A stretch of 64,000 bases of DNA from Streptomyces dengpaensis (lineage in GTDB: Bacteria; Actinomycetota; Actinomycetes; Streptomycetales; Streptomycetaceae). A program made the translations under genes and the position numbers. Under the pieces are notes generated by a model that did not search any database, was not told where the DNA came from, and was given only the letters and a program-made list of their open reading frames with translations. The stretch covers positions 4,712,001 to 4,776,000 of the forward strand of contig NZ_CP026652.1 of the NCBI RefSeq assembly GCF_002946835.1. Direction: 5' to 3'. Shown here one piece after another: positions 25,235-33,780 of this stretch (the first letter of the stretch is position 1; every line of letters begins with the position of its first letter).

Positions 25235-26506
25235 ATGGACGTGAACGCGGCGGTCGCCGCAGCGGCTGCGATCGCCGGAGTGCTCACCGGCGTCATCGCC
25301 ATGCTGGCGTTCCGCTGGAGCGAACGCGACCAGAAACGCCCGACCCGCACTTCCCTGCACACGGACCCGGTGCTTCCGCCAGGCGTGGACACCGTGCTGT
25401 CCGTACTCCGGTCCTCGGCCGTCGTACTCGACGAGGCGGACGCCGTCGTCAAGGCCAGCTCCGCCGCGTACGCCCTCGGGCTCGTCCGCGGCGGCAAACT
25501 CGCCGTCGAACCGATGCTCCAGATGGCGCGTGACACCCGTCGTGACGGGGAGATACGTCAGGTGGAGCTGGACCTGCCGAGGCGGGGGACCGGACGAGGG
25601 GAGGCCCTCGCCGTCTCCGCTCGCGTCGCGCCCCTCGGGTCGCGGCTCGTGCTGCTCCTCGTCGAGGACCTCACCGAGGCCCGCCGCATCGAAGCCGTAC
25701 GACGCGACTTCGTCGCGAACGTGAGCCACGAGCTGAAGACGCCCGTCGGCGCGCTCTCCCTGCTCTCCGAAGCCGTCATGGACGCCTCGGACGACCCGGA
25801 GGCCGTCGAGCGCTTCGCCGGGCGCATGCAGATAGAGGCCACCCGGCTCACCAACCTCGTACAGGAGCTCATCGACCTGTCGAGGGTGCAGAACGACGAC
25901 CCGCTCGAGGACGCCGAGCCCGTAAGGGTCGACGAACTCGTCGCCGAGGCGATCGACCGCTGCCGCCACCAGGCCGGCACCAAGCAGATCACCATGGCCG
26001 CGGGCGGCACCGCCGACCTGAGCATCTGGGGGAACCGCGGAGAGCTGGCCGCCGCCCTCGGAAACCTTGTCGAGAACGCCGTCAACTACTCACCGGCCCG
26101 CACTCGTGTGGGTATAGCCGCGCGCCGGGTGACCGCGTCCGGCGGAGACCTCATCGAGATCGCCGTGACCGACCAGGGAATCGGCATCTCCGACAAGGAC
26201 AAGGAGCGCATCTTCGAGCGCTTCTACCGCGTCGACCCGGCTCGTTCCCGCCAAACAGGCGGTACGGGCCTCGGTCTCGCGATCGTCAAACACGTGGCCG
26301 CCTCGCACGCCGGGGAGGTCACGGTGTGGAGCTCCGAAGGCCAGGGCTCCACGTTCACGCTGCGGCTCCCGGAGGCGGGCGCGGCCCGCGTGACCGACCA
26401 CGACATGCCCGGACTCGACGCAGAGGGCGAGACCGGGCAGCCCGACGGGACGACCACCGTCACATCCCCGTACGAACCGCTTCCTGCCCCGGAGGTCCTT
26501 CCGTGA
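25235..26506 (+). CDS. phoR: Phosphate-sensing histidine kinase PhoR
   Basis: 423 residues. One transmembrane helix at 5-26, a PAS-like region (50-145), the dimerisation domain with phospho-acceptor His165 in VSHELKTPVG, then the ATPase domain with NLVENAVNYS, DQGIGIS and GTGLGLAIVKH. The C-terminus is an acidic tail. It autophosphorylates under phosphate starvation and passes phosphate to PhoP. GTG of phoP overlaps its stop by 3 bp. A PHO-like box lies upstream. Confidence 0.94.
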   Translation: MDVNAAVAAAAAIAGVLTGVIAMLAFRWSERDQKRPTRTSLHTDPVLPPGVDTVLSVLRSSAVVLDEADAVVKASSAAYALGLVRGGKLAVEPMLQMARDTRRDGEIRQVELDLPRRGTGRGEALAVSARVAPLGSRLVLLLVEDLTEARRIEAVRRDFVANVSHELKTPVGALSLLSEAVMDASDDPEAVERFAGRMQIEATRLTNLVQELIDLSRVQNDDPLEDAEPVRVDELVAEAIDRCRHQAGTKQITMAAGGTADLSIWGNRGELAAALGNLVENAVNYSPARTRVGIAARRVTASGGDLIEIAVTDQGIGISDKDKERIFERFYRVDPARSRQTGGTGLGLAIVKHVAASHAGEVTVWSSEGQGSTFTLRLPEAGAARVTDHDMPGLDAEGETGQPDGTTTVTSPYEPLPAPEVLP

Positions 26507-27183
26507 CCCGTGTGCTCGTCGTCGAGGACGAGGAGTCCTTCTCCGACGCCCTGTCGTACATGCTCCGCAAGGAGGGCTTCGAGGTCGCCATCGCGACCAC
26601 CGGGCCCGACGGACTCGACGAGTTCGAGCGCAACGGCGCCGACCTCGTCCTCCTCGACCTGATGCTGCCGGGGCTGCCCGGCACGGAGGTGTGCCGCCAG
26701 CTGCGCGGCCGCTCCAACGTCCCGGTGATCATGGTCACCGCCAAGGACAGCGAGATCGACAAGGTCGTCGGGCTGGAAATAGGAGCCGACGACTACGTCA
26801 CCAAGCCCTTCTCCTCCCGCGAGCTGGTCGCCCGTATCCGGGCCGTCCTGCGCCGCCGCGGGGAGCCGGAGGAGGTCACTCCCGCCGCCCTGGAGGCCGG
26901 GCCCGTCCGCATGGACGTCGACCGCCACGTGGTCACCGTCTCCGGCTCCAAGGTCGACCTCCCCCTGAAGGAGTTCGACCTCCTGGAGATGCTGCTCCGC
27001 AACGCCGGGCGCGTCCTGACCCGTATGCAGCTCATCGACCGGGTCTGGGGCGCCGACTACGTCGGCGACACCAAGACGCTCGACGTCCACGTGAAGCGGC
27101 TCCGCGCGAAGATCGAGCCGGACCCGGGGGCGCCGAGGTACCTGGTCACGGTGCGCGGTCTCGGCTACAAATTTGAGCCCTAA
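26503..27183 (+). CDS. phoP: Phosphate response regulator PhoP
   Basis: 226 residues from GTG behind CCGGAGG. Receiver domain with VVEDEE and phosphoacceptor Asp52 in LLDLMLPGLPG, then an OmpR-type winged helix (about 125-226) ending YLVTVRGLGYKFEP. It binds PHO boxes and controls phosphate uptake and, in Streptomyces, antibiotic onset. Translational coupling to phoR is evident from the overlap. Confidence 0.95.
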   Translation: MTRVLVVEDEESFSDALSYMLRKEGFEVAIATTGPDGLDEFERNGADLVLLDLMLPGLPGTEVCRQLRGRSNVPVIMVTAKDSEIDKVVGLEIGADDYVTKPFSSRELVARIRAVLRRRGEPEEVTPAALEAGPVRMDVDRHVVTVSGSKVDLPLKEFDLLEMLLRNAGRVLTRMQLIDRVWGADYVGDTKTLDVHVKRLRAKIEPDPGAPRYLVTVRGLGYKFEP

Positions 27184-27189
27184 GTCGCC

Positions 27190-27345
27190 AATCCGCTACG
27201 GTAAGTAACCCTCGCCGTCGGGTGGACGGAGAGGTTAAACGCCTGTGGAGCGTTGGTAGGACCCCGAGTAATCGGGGCGCGATGCCGTGAAGCAGGAATC
27301 CCCTTGAGGGAGCACCAAAAGTCGAGCCGTAAAGCTCAGAACCGC
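27190..27345 (+). mobile_element. Possible right-end/omega-RNA remnant of an IS605/IS1341-type element, no tnpB
   Basis: The 156 bp after phoP are unlike Streptomyces intergenic DNA: AGGTTAAACGCCTGTGGAGC, then GTTGGTAGG, a small hairpin CCCCGAGTAATCGGGG (27272-27287), and GATGCCGTGAAGCAGGAATC followed by CCCTTGAGGGAGC. The motif GTGAAGCAGGAA(T/C)CCCC is how I recall the right ends of TnpB-bearing elements, where the 3' part of tnpB doubles as the guide RNA scaffold. No tnpB or tnpA frame exists here. It may be a solo remnant, a domesticated small RNA, or an unrelated structured 3' UTR. Confidence 0.4.
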
Positions 27346-27347
27346 CA

Positions 27348-27380
27348 AGGGCGGGAACCGATAACCAAGGTTCCCGCCCT
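27348..27380. terminator. Perfect 12-bp hairpin between phoP and the lipoprotein gene
   Basis: AGGGCGGGAACC, 9-nt loop, GGTTCCCGCCCT. It is 18 bp from the stop of the convergent lipoprotein gene and also closes the phoRP transcript. Confidence 0.8.
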
Positions 27381-27398
27381 AGACGTTTGTGGTGGTCC

Positions 27399-28091
27399 TC
27401 AGTGGCCGCCGGCCGACTCCGAGGCGGTCGCCTCCGCGTCAGTACCCGTCGCCTCGTCCGCAGCAGTCGCCTCGCCTGCGGGCGTGCCCGTGGCGGACTC
27501 GGCCGGGGAGCCCGGGACTGTCTCGGACGGCTCGGTGCCCTCGGTCGCCGGCGCGGAGGCCGCCGGCGTCGCCGGGATGTCGCTCGGACCCCACTCGGAG
27601 AAGTAGCTCTCGGCTGGGACGACGAACGCGCGCAGACTCACGTCACCGGTCTTGCTGAAGCCGAAGGTGATCTTCTGGGCGTTGCCGTCCCTGACGGCCT
27701 CGCGGCTGCTGGGGAGCGTCGCGGAGGCGTTGCCCTTGCCCCCGATGACGACGGAGCCGCCGGCCGGGATCGTCAGCTTGCCGCTGCCCTCGGCCGGCTT
27801 GATCTCCGCGGTCTTGCCGGTGTCGGCCACGGTGATCGAGTCCAGCGTCTGGGCGGTGCGGCCGTTGTTGAACACGGTCGCGGAGATCACGGCCGGCCCC
27901 GTCGACTCCAGGTCGGGCTGGGTGATGACGACGGCGTTCTGGATCTTGATGTCGCCGACGGCGGTCGCCGCGTTGTCTGGCTCGATCTCCAGCGTCTGGG
28001 CGTTGTTGCCGGCACCGCACGCGGCGAGCGAGGCGATCGAGAACGCGATGGCGGCGGCGGCGAGAGCGCCGCGTCGAAGGCTGCTGCTCAC
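27399..28091 (-). CDS. Secreted lipoprotein with DUF461-like domain
   Basis: 230 residues. The signal peptide ends in the lipobox SLAAC with Cys25 as lipidation site. Residues 30-165 are beta-rich (VISATVFNNGRTAQTLDSIT, then TIPAGGSVVIGGKG), like PCu(A)C/DUF461 cupredoxin-like lipoproteins, but the Met/His copper ligands are not evident. The C-terminal 60 residues are a Pro/Ala/Thr/Glu-rich disordered tail. It lies upstream of and divergent from carD, a conserved pairing in Streptomyces. Confidence 0.75.
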   Translation of the reverse strand: MSSSLRRGALAAAAIAFSIASLAACGAGNNAQTLEIEPDNAATAVGDIKIQNAVVITQPDLESTGPAVISATVFNNGRTAQTLDSITVADTGKTAEIKPAEGSGKLTIPAGGSVVIGGKGNASATLPSSREAVRDGNAQKITFGFSKTGDVSLRAFVVPAESYFSEWGPSDIPATPAASAPATEGTEPSETVPGSPAESATGTPAGEATAADEATGTDAEATASESAGGH

Positions 28092-28413
28092 GGCGGCGGC
28101 AACTCCTTGAACGTGGGCGAAGCAGGGCGACTCCTGTGTAAAGCCGCCCTAAGGGTCTGTCAGCGGCCTTAGGTTACCGAGCCGTTCCCGCGCCACCGCA
28201 CCCGACCCGCCTCTATGCGTCCACGGGCTCGCTGGTATGTGACGTCTCAGGCTCGCTCGCACGTGCCGAGGGGGCACGGTCCGCGCACCGCCGGGCTGCG
28301 CGCACCGGCGGGCTCCGTTGCGCCCGGTGTGCGCCCCGCCCGGCGCGCACTCCACGGGGGCTTCATCGACTGCTTTGGCGACAGAATGGTCCAGCATTCA
28401 CATAAGCACTCTG

Positions 28414-28460
28414 GAAGTGCCTCCTGAAGTACCATCTGAAGTACCTCCGAAGTACGTCTG
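28414..28460 (+). repeat. Four tandem GAAGT-units, period 12 bp
   Basis: GAAGT(A/G)CC units start at 28414, 28426, 28438 and 28449, so the spacing is 12, 12 and 11 bp, about one helical turn each. Such phased copies can bind several protein units on one DNA face. Confidence 0.7.
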
Positions 28461-28540
28461 CGGTACCCCTGTGACATCGGCTTGCGGATTTTCCCGCGAG
28501 GTGCCGTAAGGATCCATAGCGAATGCATGACGACCAGGGA

Positions 28541-28579
28541 AATTGATCACCGGCGGGAGTTCGGTGGCCGTGATCAATT
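28541..28579. repeat. Perfect 10-bp inverted repeat AATTGATCAC / GTGATCAATT
   Basis: The arms are 19 bp apart, in AT-rich DNA about 300 bp before carD. It may be an operator or RNA stem. Confidence 0.6.
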
Positions 28580-28878
28580 CCGGATTCGTCTCGTACTCGA
28601 CTCCGATCACCGAACGGAGTAGCGGAAGTCGTACTCTTGGAGCTGGACAAACCGGTACGTTCAGACCCTGGTGAGGGGCTTCTGTTGTGTGTAACGTGCG
28701 CGTTTCACTTCCCCTGGACAGCCGCTCCGACCTGCGAATACCGTCTTCCGCTCCCCCCTCGAAGCACGTTCCTGTTGCGGTTGTCAAGCCCCGAGATATG
28801 CCCTGACCTGCGAAAACGCCATTCAGAAGACGCCGTATCCGTGTTACCCTGGATAGCCACGGAAGGGGTACCTGTCAC

Positions 28879-29361
28879 ATGACGTTCAAGGTTGGCGACA
28901 CCGTGGTCTATCCCCATCACGGGGCCGCGCTGATCGAGGCCATCGAAACTCGCCAGATCAAAGGCGTGGACAAGACCTACTTGGTGCTGAAGGTCGCCCA
29001 GGGCGACCTGACGGTGCGTGTGCCAGCGGACAATGCGGAGTTCGTCGGCGTGCGTGATGTGGTCGGTCAGGACGGGCTGGACCGGGTCTTCGAGGTGCTG
29101 CGCGCGCCGTACGCCGAGGAGCCCACGAACTGGTCGCGTCGTTACAAGGCAAATCTGGAGAAGCTCGCCTCCGGCGACGTCATCAAGGTCGCGGAAGTCG
29201 TCCGTGACCTGTGGCGTCGTGAGCGTGAGCGCGGACTCTCCGCCGGTGAGAAGCGCATGCTTGCCAAGGCCCGGCAGATCCTGGTGAGCGAGCTCGCCCT
29301 CGCGGAGAACACGAACGAGGACAAGGCCGAGGCTCTGCTCGACGAGGTCCTCGCGTCCTGA
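28879..29361 (+). CDS. carD: CarD-family RNA polymerase-binding transcription factor
   Basis: 160 residues. N-terminal Tudor-like RNAP-interaction domain ([20 protein letters not shown], with KTYLVLKV) and a helical DNA-binding domain with the conserved Trp in [15 protein letters not shown]. CarD stabilises open complexes, notably at rRNA promoters, in actinobacteria. The ATG follows GGAAGGGG. Its place upstream of ispD-ispF-cysS is the conserved actinobacterial order. Confidence 0.93.
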   Translation: MTFKVGDTVVYPHHGAALIEAIETRQIKGVDKTYLVLKVAQGDLTVRVPADNAEFVGVRDVVGQDGLDRVFEVLRAPYAEEPTNWSRRYKANLEKLASGDVIKVAEVVRDLWRRERERGLSAGEKRMLAKARQILVSELALAENTNEDKAEALLDEVLAS

Positions 29362-29741
29362 CGCCGGCAACGGTCGCCGAGACGGCAGTCGTCTCGACGT
29401 ACGCACAAGCCCGCGCAACTGCGCAATGAAATGCCGCGGTGCCCGATGACGCAATTGCCGATCACTCAGATCACGTGTGATCACGCAATTGCAGTCGCCG
29501 GGCGCTGCGGCATGTTCGTACCCGCGGCAGCACGTTCGTACCCGCGCCCCATCCGGGAAACCCCAATGCCAGAATTGGGGCCCCGTACCTGGCGTGCCGG
29601 GCCCGGGCGGCAGGCTCGACCAGATGTCACGGAAGGGTCCCCGGTCAAGGCGTCGCGCCCGGCACTCCCCCTGCCCCAGGAGCAGGGGGTACGCCCAGGC
29701 CATACCCATCCCGGCTGAGCACACAAACCTGACAGGAACCG
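29362..29741. other. 380-bp intergenic region with several short repeats
   Basis: No gene seen. ACGCAATTGC is present twice (29449-29458 and 29483-29492) flanking GATCAC-type half sites. GTTCGTACCCGCG is present twice 20 bp apart (29514-29526, 29534-29546). A hairpin CCCCCTGC/GCAGGGGG is at 29667-29689. The carD terminator and ispD promoter must be in here but neither is obvious. Confidence 0.45.
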
Positions 29742-30494
29742 ATGTCTGACGATTCGCGCCCTTCGCCCACGGAAGCCCGCACGGCCGTCGTGATCCCGGC
29801 TGCCGGCCGGGGCGTGCGCCTCGGACCGGGCGCCCCCAAGGCGCTCCGTGCTCTGAACGGCACGCCGATGCTCATCCACGCGGTCCGCGCGATGGCCGCG
29901 TCCCGCGCCGTCTCGCTGGTCGTCGTCGTGGCGCCGCCCGACGGTGCCGCCGAGGTGAAGGCGCTGCTCGACACGCACGCGCTGCCCGAGCGCACCGACT
30001 TCCTGGTCGTCCCCGGCGGTGACAGCCGCCAGGAGTCGGTGAAGTGCGGGCTCGACGCCCTGCCGCCCGGCATCGACATCGTGCTGGTGCACGACGCCGC
30101 CCGGCCGCTGGTCCCGGTGGACACCGTCGACGCCGTCATCGAGGCCGTACGCGAGGGTGCCCTCGCCGTCGTACCGGCGATGCCGCTCGCCGACACCGTC
30201 AAGCAGGTCGAGCCCGCGGCCGCCCCCGGTGCGCCGGAGCCCGTCGTCACCACGCCCGAGCGGGCGCTGCTGCGGTCCGTGCAGACGCCGCAGGGATTCG
30301 ACCGCGAGACGCTCGTACGGGCCCACGAGACCGTCAACGACAACGTCACCGACGACGCGAGCATGGTCGAGCAGATGGGGCTGCGGGTCGTGGTCGTGCC
30401 CGGGCACGAGGAGGCGTTCAAGGTGACGCGGCCGCTGGACCTCGTGCTCGCGGAGGCGGTTCTCGCGCGGCGGAGGCTGAACGATGGGTTCTGA
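29742..30494 (+). CDS. ispD: 2-C-methyl-D-erythritol 4-phosphate cytidylyltransferase
   Basis: 250 residues. N-terminal [20 protein letters not shown] is the CTP-binding loop, [11 protein letters not shown] the metal and substrate region, and [15 protein letters not shown] the late conserved segment. It forms CDP-ME in the MEP isoprenoid pathway. Its 3' end overlaps ispF by 11 bp, so the next-but-one pathway enzyme is translated with it. Confidence 0.94.
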   Translation: MSDDSRPSPTEARTAVVIPAAGRGVRLGPGAPKALRALNGTPMLIHAVRAMAASRAVSLVVVVAPPDGAAEVKALLDTHALPERTDFLVVPGGDSRQESVKCGLDALPPGIDIVLVHDAARPLVPVDTVDAVIEAVREGALAVVPAMPLADTVKQVEPAAAPGAPEPVVTTPERALLRSVQTPQGFDRETLVRAHETVNDNVTDDASMVEQMGLRVVVVPGHEEAFKVTRPLDLVLAEAVLARRRLNDGF

Positions 30495-30978
30495 GACGCC
30501 GTTGTTGCCCCAGGTCGGCATCGGTACCGACATTCACGCCTTCGAGGACGGGCGTGAGCTGTGGTGTGCCGGGCTGTTGTGGGAGGGGGAGGGGCCCGGG
30601 CTCGCCGGGCACTCCGACGCGGATGTCGTCGCGCACGCGGCGTGCAACGCGCTGTTCTCGGCGGCCGGGCTCGGGGACCTCGGGGCCCACTTCGGTACCG
30701 GGCGCCCGGAGTGGTCCGGGTCCTCGGGGGTCACGCTGCTGACCGAGGCGGCGCGGATCGTGCGCGCCGCCGGGTTCACCATCGGGAACGTCGCCGTACA
30801 GGTCGTCGGGCCGCGCCCGAAGATCGGGAAGCGGCGGGACGAGGCGCAGAAGATTCTGTCGGACGCGGTGGGGGCGCCGGTGTCGGTGTCCGGCGCGACC
30901 ACGGACGGTCTCGGCTTCCCGGGCCGGGACGAGGGGTTGATGGCGGTGGCTACGGCGCTGGTGGTGCGGGTGGGTTGA
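30484..30978 (+). CDS. ispF: 2-C-methyl-D-erythritol 2,4-cyclodiphosphate synthase
   Basis: 164 residues. Zinc ligands are in [10 protein letters not shown] (Asp, His) and [10 protein letters not shown] (His); the Thr-rich end [20 protein letters not shown] is the CMP-binding signature. It cyclises CDP-ME phosphate in the MEP pathway. Overlaps ispD; followed by a hairpin and a dispersed repeat. Confidence 0.95.
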   Translation: MGSETPLLPQVGIGTDIHAFEDGRELWCAGLLWEGEGPGLAGHSDADVVAHAACNALFSAAGLGDLGAHFGTGRPEWSGSSGVTLLTEAARIVRAAGFTIGNVAVQVVGPRPKIGKRRDEAQKILSDAVGAPVSVSGATTDGLGFPGRDEGLMAVATALVVRVG

Positions 30979-31017
30979 GGCGAAGGGTTTCGCCCCCTCC
31001 GCCCCTGCCCGTCCCGT

Positions 31018-31080
31018 ATTCGGGGGCTCTGCCCCCGAATCGGCCTGAACGGCCTCGCCCTCGAACGCCGGACGGGCCGG
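31018..31080 (+). terminator. Hairpin plus dispersed 40-bp repeat after ispF
   Basis: ATTCGGGGGC, loop TCT, GCCCCCGAAT (31018-31040), directly followed by a 40-bp element (31041-31080) that matches 37 of 40 positions of the copy at 63629-63668. This module is a typical end-of-operon element in Streptomyces. Confidence 0.8.
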
Positions 31081-31174
31081 CAGTGTGCTGACGGTCACCC
31101 CCGTATGTCACGAATACGTGGCCCTTGGGGTGGACGGTCGCAGGGCACTGGTCAGGGGCCACTACCCTGGAGTG

Positions 31175-32590
31175 GTGACTATTCGCCTGTACGACACCAG
31201 CGCCCGGCAGATCCGTGACTTCACCCCGCTCGTGCCGGGTTGCGTCTCGATCTACCTGTGTGGCGCCACCGTGCAGGCCGCCCCGCACATCGGCCACATC
31301 CGCTCGGGCCTCAATTTCGACATCATGCGGCGCTGGTTCGAGTACCGCGGCTATGACGTGACGTTCGTCAGGAACGTCACGGACATCGACGACAAGATCA
31401 TCACCAAGTCGGCCGACCAGGGCCGCCCCTGGTGGGGCATCGGCTACGAGAACGAGCGCGCCTTCAACGACGGTTACGACGCGCTCGGGTGCCTGCCGCC
31501 GACGTACGAGCCGCGCGCCACCGGGCACATCACCGAGATGATCGAGATGATGCGCGGTCTCATCGAGCGCGGTCACGCCTACGAGGCCGACGGGAACGTC
31601 TACTTCGACGTGCGCTCGTACGGCGACTATCTCCAGCTGTCCAACCAGGAGCTGGACAACCTGCTCCAGCCCTCCAGTGAGGGCGAGACCGGCAAGCGGG
31701 ACTCGCGCGACTTCGCCATGTGGAAGGCCGCGAAGCCGGGTGAGCCGAGCTGGGAGACGCCGTGGGGCCGGGGCCGTCCCGGATGGCACCTGGAGTGCTC
31801 CGCGATGGCGCACAAGTACCTGGGCAGCGCCTTCGACATCCACGGCGGCGGCATCGACCTGATCTTCCCGCACCACGAGAACGAGATCGCCCAGGCCAAG
31901 GCCTTCGGCGACGAGTTCGCCGAGTACTGGGTGCACAACGCCTGGGTCACGATGAGCGGCGAGAAGATGTCGAAGTCCCTCGGGAATTCGGTGCTCGTCT
32001 CCGAAATGGTCAAGCGCTGGCGCCCCATCGTGCTCCGGTACTACCTCGGCACCCCGCACTACCGCTCGATGATCGAGTACAGCGAAGAGGCCCTGCGCGA
32101 GGCCGAGTCGGCGTTCGCGCGCATCGAGGGCTTCGTGCAGCGGGTGGTGGAGAAGGCGGGGGGCGTCGTCGAGCCCGCCGCCGAGGTGCCGCCCGCCTTC
32201 GCCGAGGCCATGGACGACGACCTGGGCGTGCCCCAGGCGCTCGCCGTCGTGCACACGACCGTGCGCCAGGGGAACTCCGCCCTCGCGGCCGACGACAAGG
32301 AAGCCGCCGTCGCCCGCCTCGCCGAGGTCCGCTCCATGCTCGGCGTCCTCGGGCTCGACCCGCTGGACCCGCAGTGGGCCGGTGAGGGCGACCGGGGCGA
32401 GGCTGTGCTCAATAAAAGCGTGCACGGCGTCGTCGACACCCTCGTACGCATGGTCCTCGACCAGCGGGAGGCTGCCCGGTCCCGCAAGGACTGGGCGACC
32501 GCGGACTCCATTCGCGACCAGCTCAACCAGTCGGGCCTCGTCATCGAGGACAGCCCGCAGGGGCCGCGTTGGTCGCTCGGCCCGCGCTGA
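31175..32590 (+). CDS. cysS: Cysteinyl-tRNA synthetase
   Basis: 471 residues from GTG ([12 protein letters not shown]). Zinc/Cys site Cys29, HIGH motif PHIGH ending at 41, the Cys-binding HLECSAMA, the zinc-binding [15 protein letters not shown] and EKMSKS. The start was chosen because Streptomyces CysRS begins here; an upstream in-frame extension has no similarity. TACCCT stands 6 bp before the GTG, so the mRNA may be leaderless. It charges tRNA-Cys; mycothiol ligase MshC is related but this is the synthetase by its full C-terminal domain and place next to rlmB. Confidence 0.94.
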   Translation: MTIRLYDTSARQIRDFTPLVPGCVSIYLCGATVQAAPHIGHIRSGLNFDIMRRWFEYRGYDVTFVRNVTDIDDKIITKSADQGRPWWGIGYENERAFNDGYDALGCLPPTYEPRATGHITEMIEMMRGLIERGHAYEADGNVYFDVRSYGDYLQLSNQELDNLLQPSSEGETGKRDSRDFAMWKAAKPGEPSWETPWGRGRPGWHLECSAMAHKYLGSAFDIHGGGIDLIFPHHENEIAQAKAFGDEFAEYWVHNAWVTMSGEKMSKSLGNSVLVSEMVKRWRPIVLRYYLGTPHYRSMIEYSEEALREAESAFARIEGFVQRVVEKAGGVVEPAAEVPPAFAEAMDDDLGVPQALAVVHTTVRQGNSALAADDKEAAVARLAEVRSMLGVLGLDPLDPQWAGEGDRGEAVLNKSVHGVVDTLVRMVLDQREAARSRKDWATADSIRDQLNQSGLVIEDSPQGPRWSLGPR

Positions 32591-32697
32591 GCGCCCCTCG
32601 TCGGCCTCGACCGGCCTTGATCGATTGTGCCGCCCGGGCCTCCGGGCGGCACACTTCATATACGTACGCACGCACGCTTCACAGAGACAGGTAGGTC

Positions 32698-33642
32698 ATG
32701 GCCGCTAACAACCGTCGCATGTCCGGCAAGAAGGGCGCGCAGGTCGGCAGTGGCGGCCAGCGACGCCGGGGCCTGGAGGGCAAGGGCCCGACCCCGCCCG
32801 CCGAGATGCGCAAGGGACACAAGAAGAACCGCATCGCCGCCGCCAAGACCAAGCAGATGCAGCGCCGGCCCGTGGCGCGCGGCGCCCGGGGCGGCAAGGG
32901 CACGTCCGAGATGGTCGTCGGGCGCAACCCCGTCGTCGAGGCCCTGCGCGAGGGCGTGCCCGCGACGATGCTGTACGTGCAGCAGTTCATCGACAACGAC
33001 GAGCGGGTGCGCGAAGCCCTCCAGCTCGCCGGTGAGCGCGGCGGTATTTACCTCATGGAGGCCCCGCGCCCCGAGCTCGACCGCATGACCAACGGGCTCA
33101 ACCACCAGGGTCTCGTCCTCCAGGTCCCGCCGTACGAGTACGCGCACCCGGAGGACCTGGTGAACGCCGCCTTCGACGAGGGCCAGGACCCGCTGATCGT
33201 CGCCCTCGACGGGGTCACCGACCCGCGCAACCTCGGTGCCGTCGTCCGGTCCGTCTCCGCCTTCGGCGGCCACGGCGTCGTCGTGCCCGAGCGGCGCGCG
33301 GCCGGCATGACCGCCGGTGCCTGGAAGACGTCCGCCGGCACCGCGGCCCGTACCCCCGTCGCCCGCGCCACCAATCTGACGCGCGCCCTGGAGGCGTACA
33401 AGAAGGCGGGCATCGCCGTGGTCGGCCTGGCCGCCGACGGCGAGGTCGAACTCGGCGAACTCGAAGCCCTGGAGGGCCCCGTCGTCATCGTCGTCGGCAG
33501 CGAGGGCAAGGGCCTGTCCCGGCTCGTCGGCGAGACCTGTGACTTCCGGGTGCGGATTCCGATGCCGGGTGGCGCGGAGTCGCTGAATGCCGGTGTGGCC
33601 GCGGGAGTTGTGCTGTACGAGGCGGCACGGCGACGGGTCTGA
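32698..33642 (+). CDS. rlmB: 23S rRNA (guanosine-2'-O)-methyltransferase, RlmB/TrmH (SpoU) family
   Basis: 314 residues. A Lys/Arg-rich N-terminal extension of about 65 residues ([17 protein letters not shown]) likely binds RNA. Then the substrate-binding domain ([12 protein letters not shown]) and the SPOUT knot with [27 protein letters not shown] and [17 protein letters not shown]. It methylates the 2'-O of a guanosine in 23S rRNA. Lies 107 bp after cysS, the usual neighbour. Exact target nucleotide is inferred from the family. Confidence 0.9.
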   Translation: MAANNRRMSGKKGAQVGSGGQRRRGLEGKGPTPPAEMRKGHKKNRIAAAKTKQMQRRPVARGARGGKGTSEMVVGRNPVVEALREGVPATMLYVQQFIDNDERVREALQLAGERGGIYLMEAPRPELDRMTNGLNHQGLVLQVPPYEYAHPEDLVNAAFDEGQDPLIVALDGVTDPRNLGAVVRSVSAFGGHGVVVPERRAAGMTAGAWKTSAGTAARTPVARATNLTRALEAYKKAGIAVVGLAADGEVELGELEALEGPVVIVVGSEGKGLSRLVGETCDFRVRIPMPGGAESLNAGVAAGVVLYEAARRRV

Positions 33643-33660
33643 CAGCCGTTGCGGGTGGTG

Positions 33661-33688
33661 CTGCGGCGGGTCTGAAAACCCGTCGCAG
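33661..33688 (+). terminator. Hairpin after rlmB
   Basis: CTGCGGCGGGT and ACCCGTCGCAG (one G-T pair) with a CTGAAA loop, 19 bp past the stop. Confidence 0.75.
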
Positions 33689-33780
33689 CGGGGTGTTCGG
33701 GATGATCCGGATGACCTTGACGCGGTCCGGACAGATCGGCGCGGTCAGAGCAGTGTCCTAAACACACGTCACTCGGTTAG

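Larger units (their letters stand above)
28092..28878. other. 787-bp non-coding region upstream of carD
   Basis: No supported gene. It holds a tandem 12-bp repeat (28414-28460), a 10-bp inverted repeat (28541-28579) and, next to carD, a likely promoter with TACCCT at 28845-28850. GC content falls visibly towards carD, which suggests a long regulatory or 5' UTR region. Confidence 0.45.

Noticed and set aside
28537..28561. Possible second sigma-R promoter (GGGAAA...GTT) upstream of carD
   Set aside because: The spacer is 16 bp rather than 18, so it does not fit.
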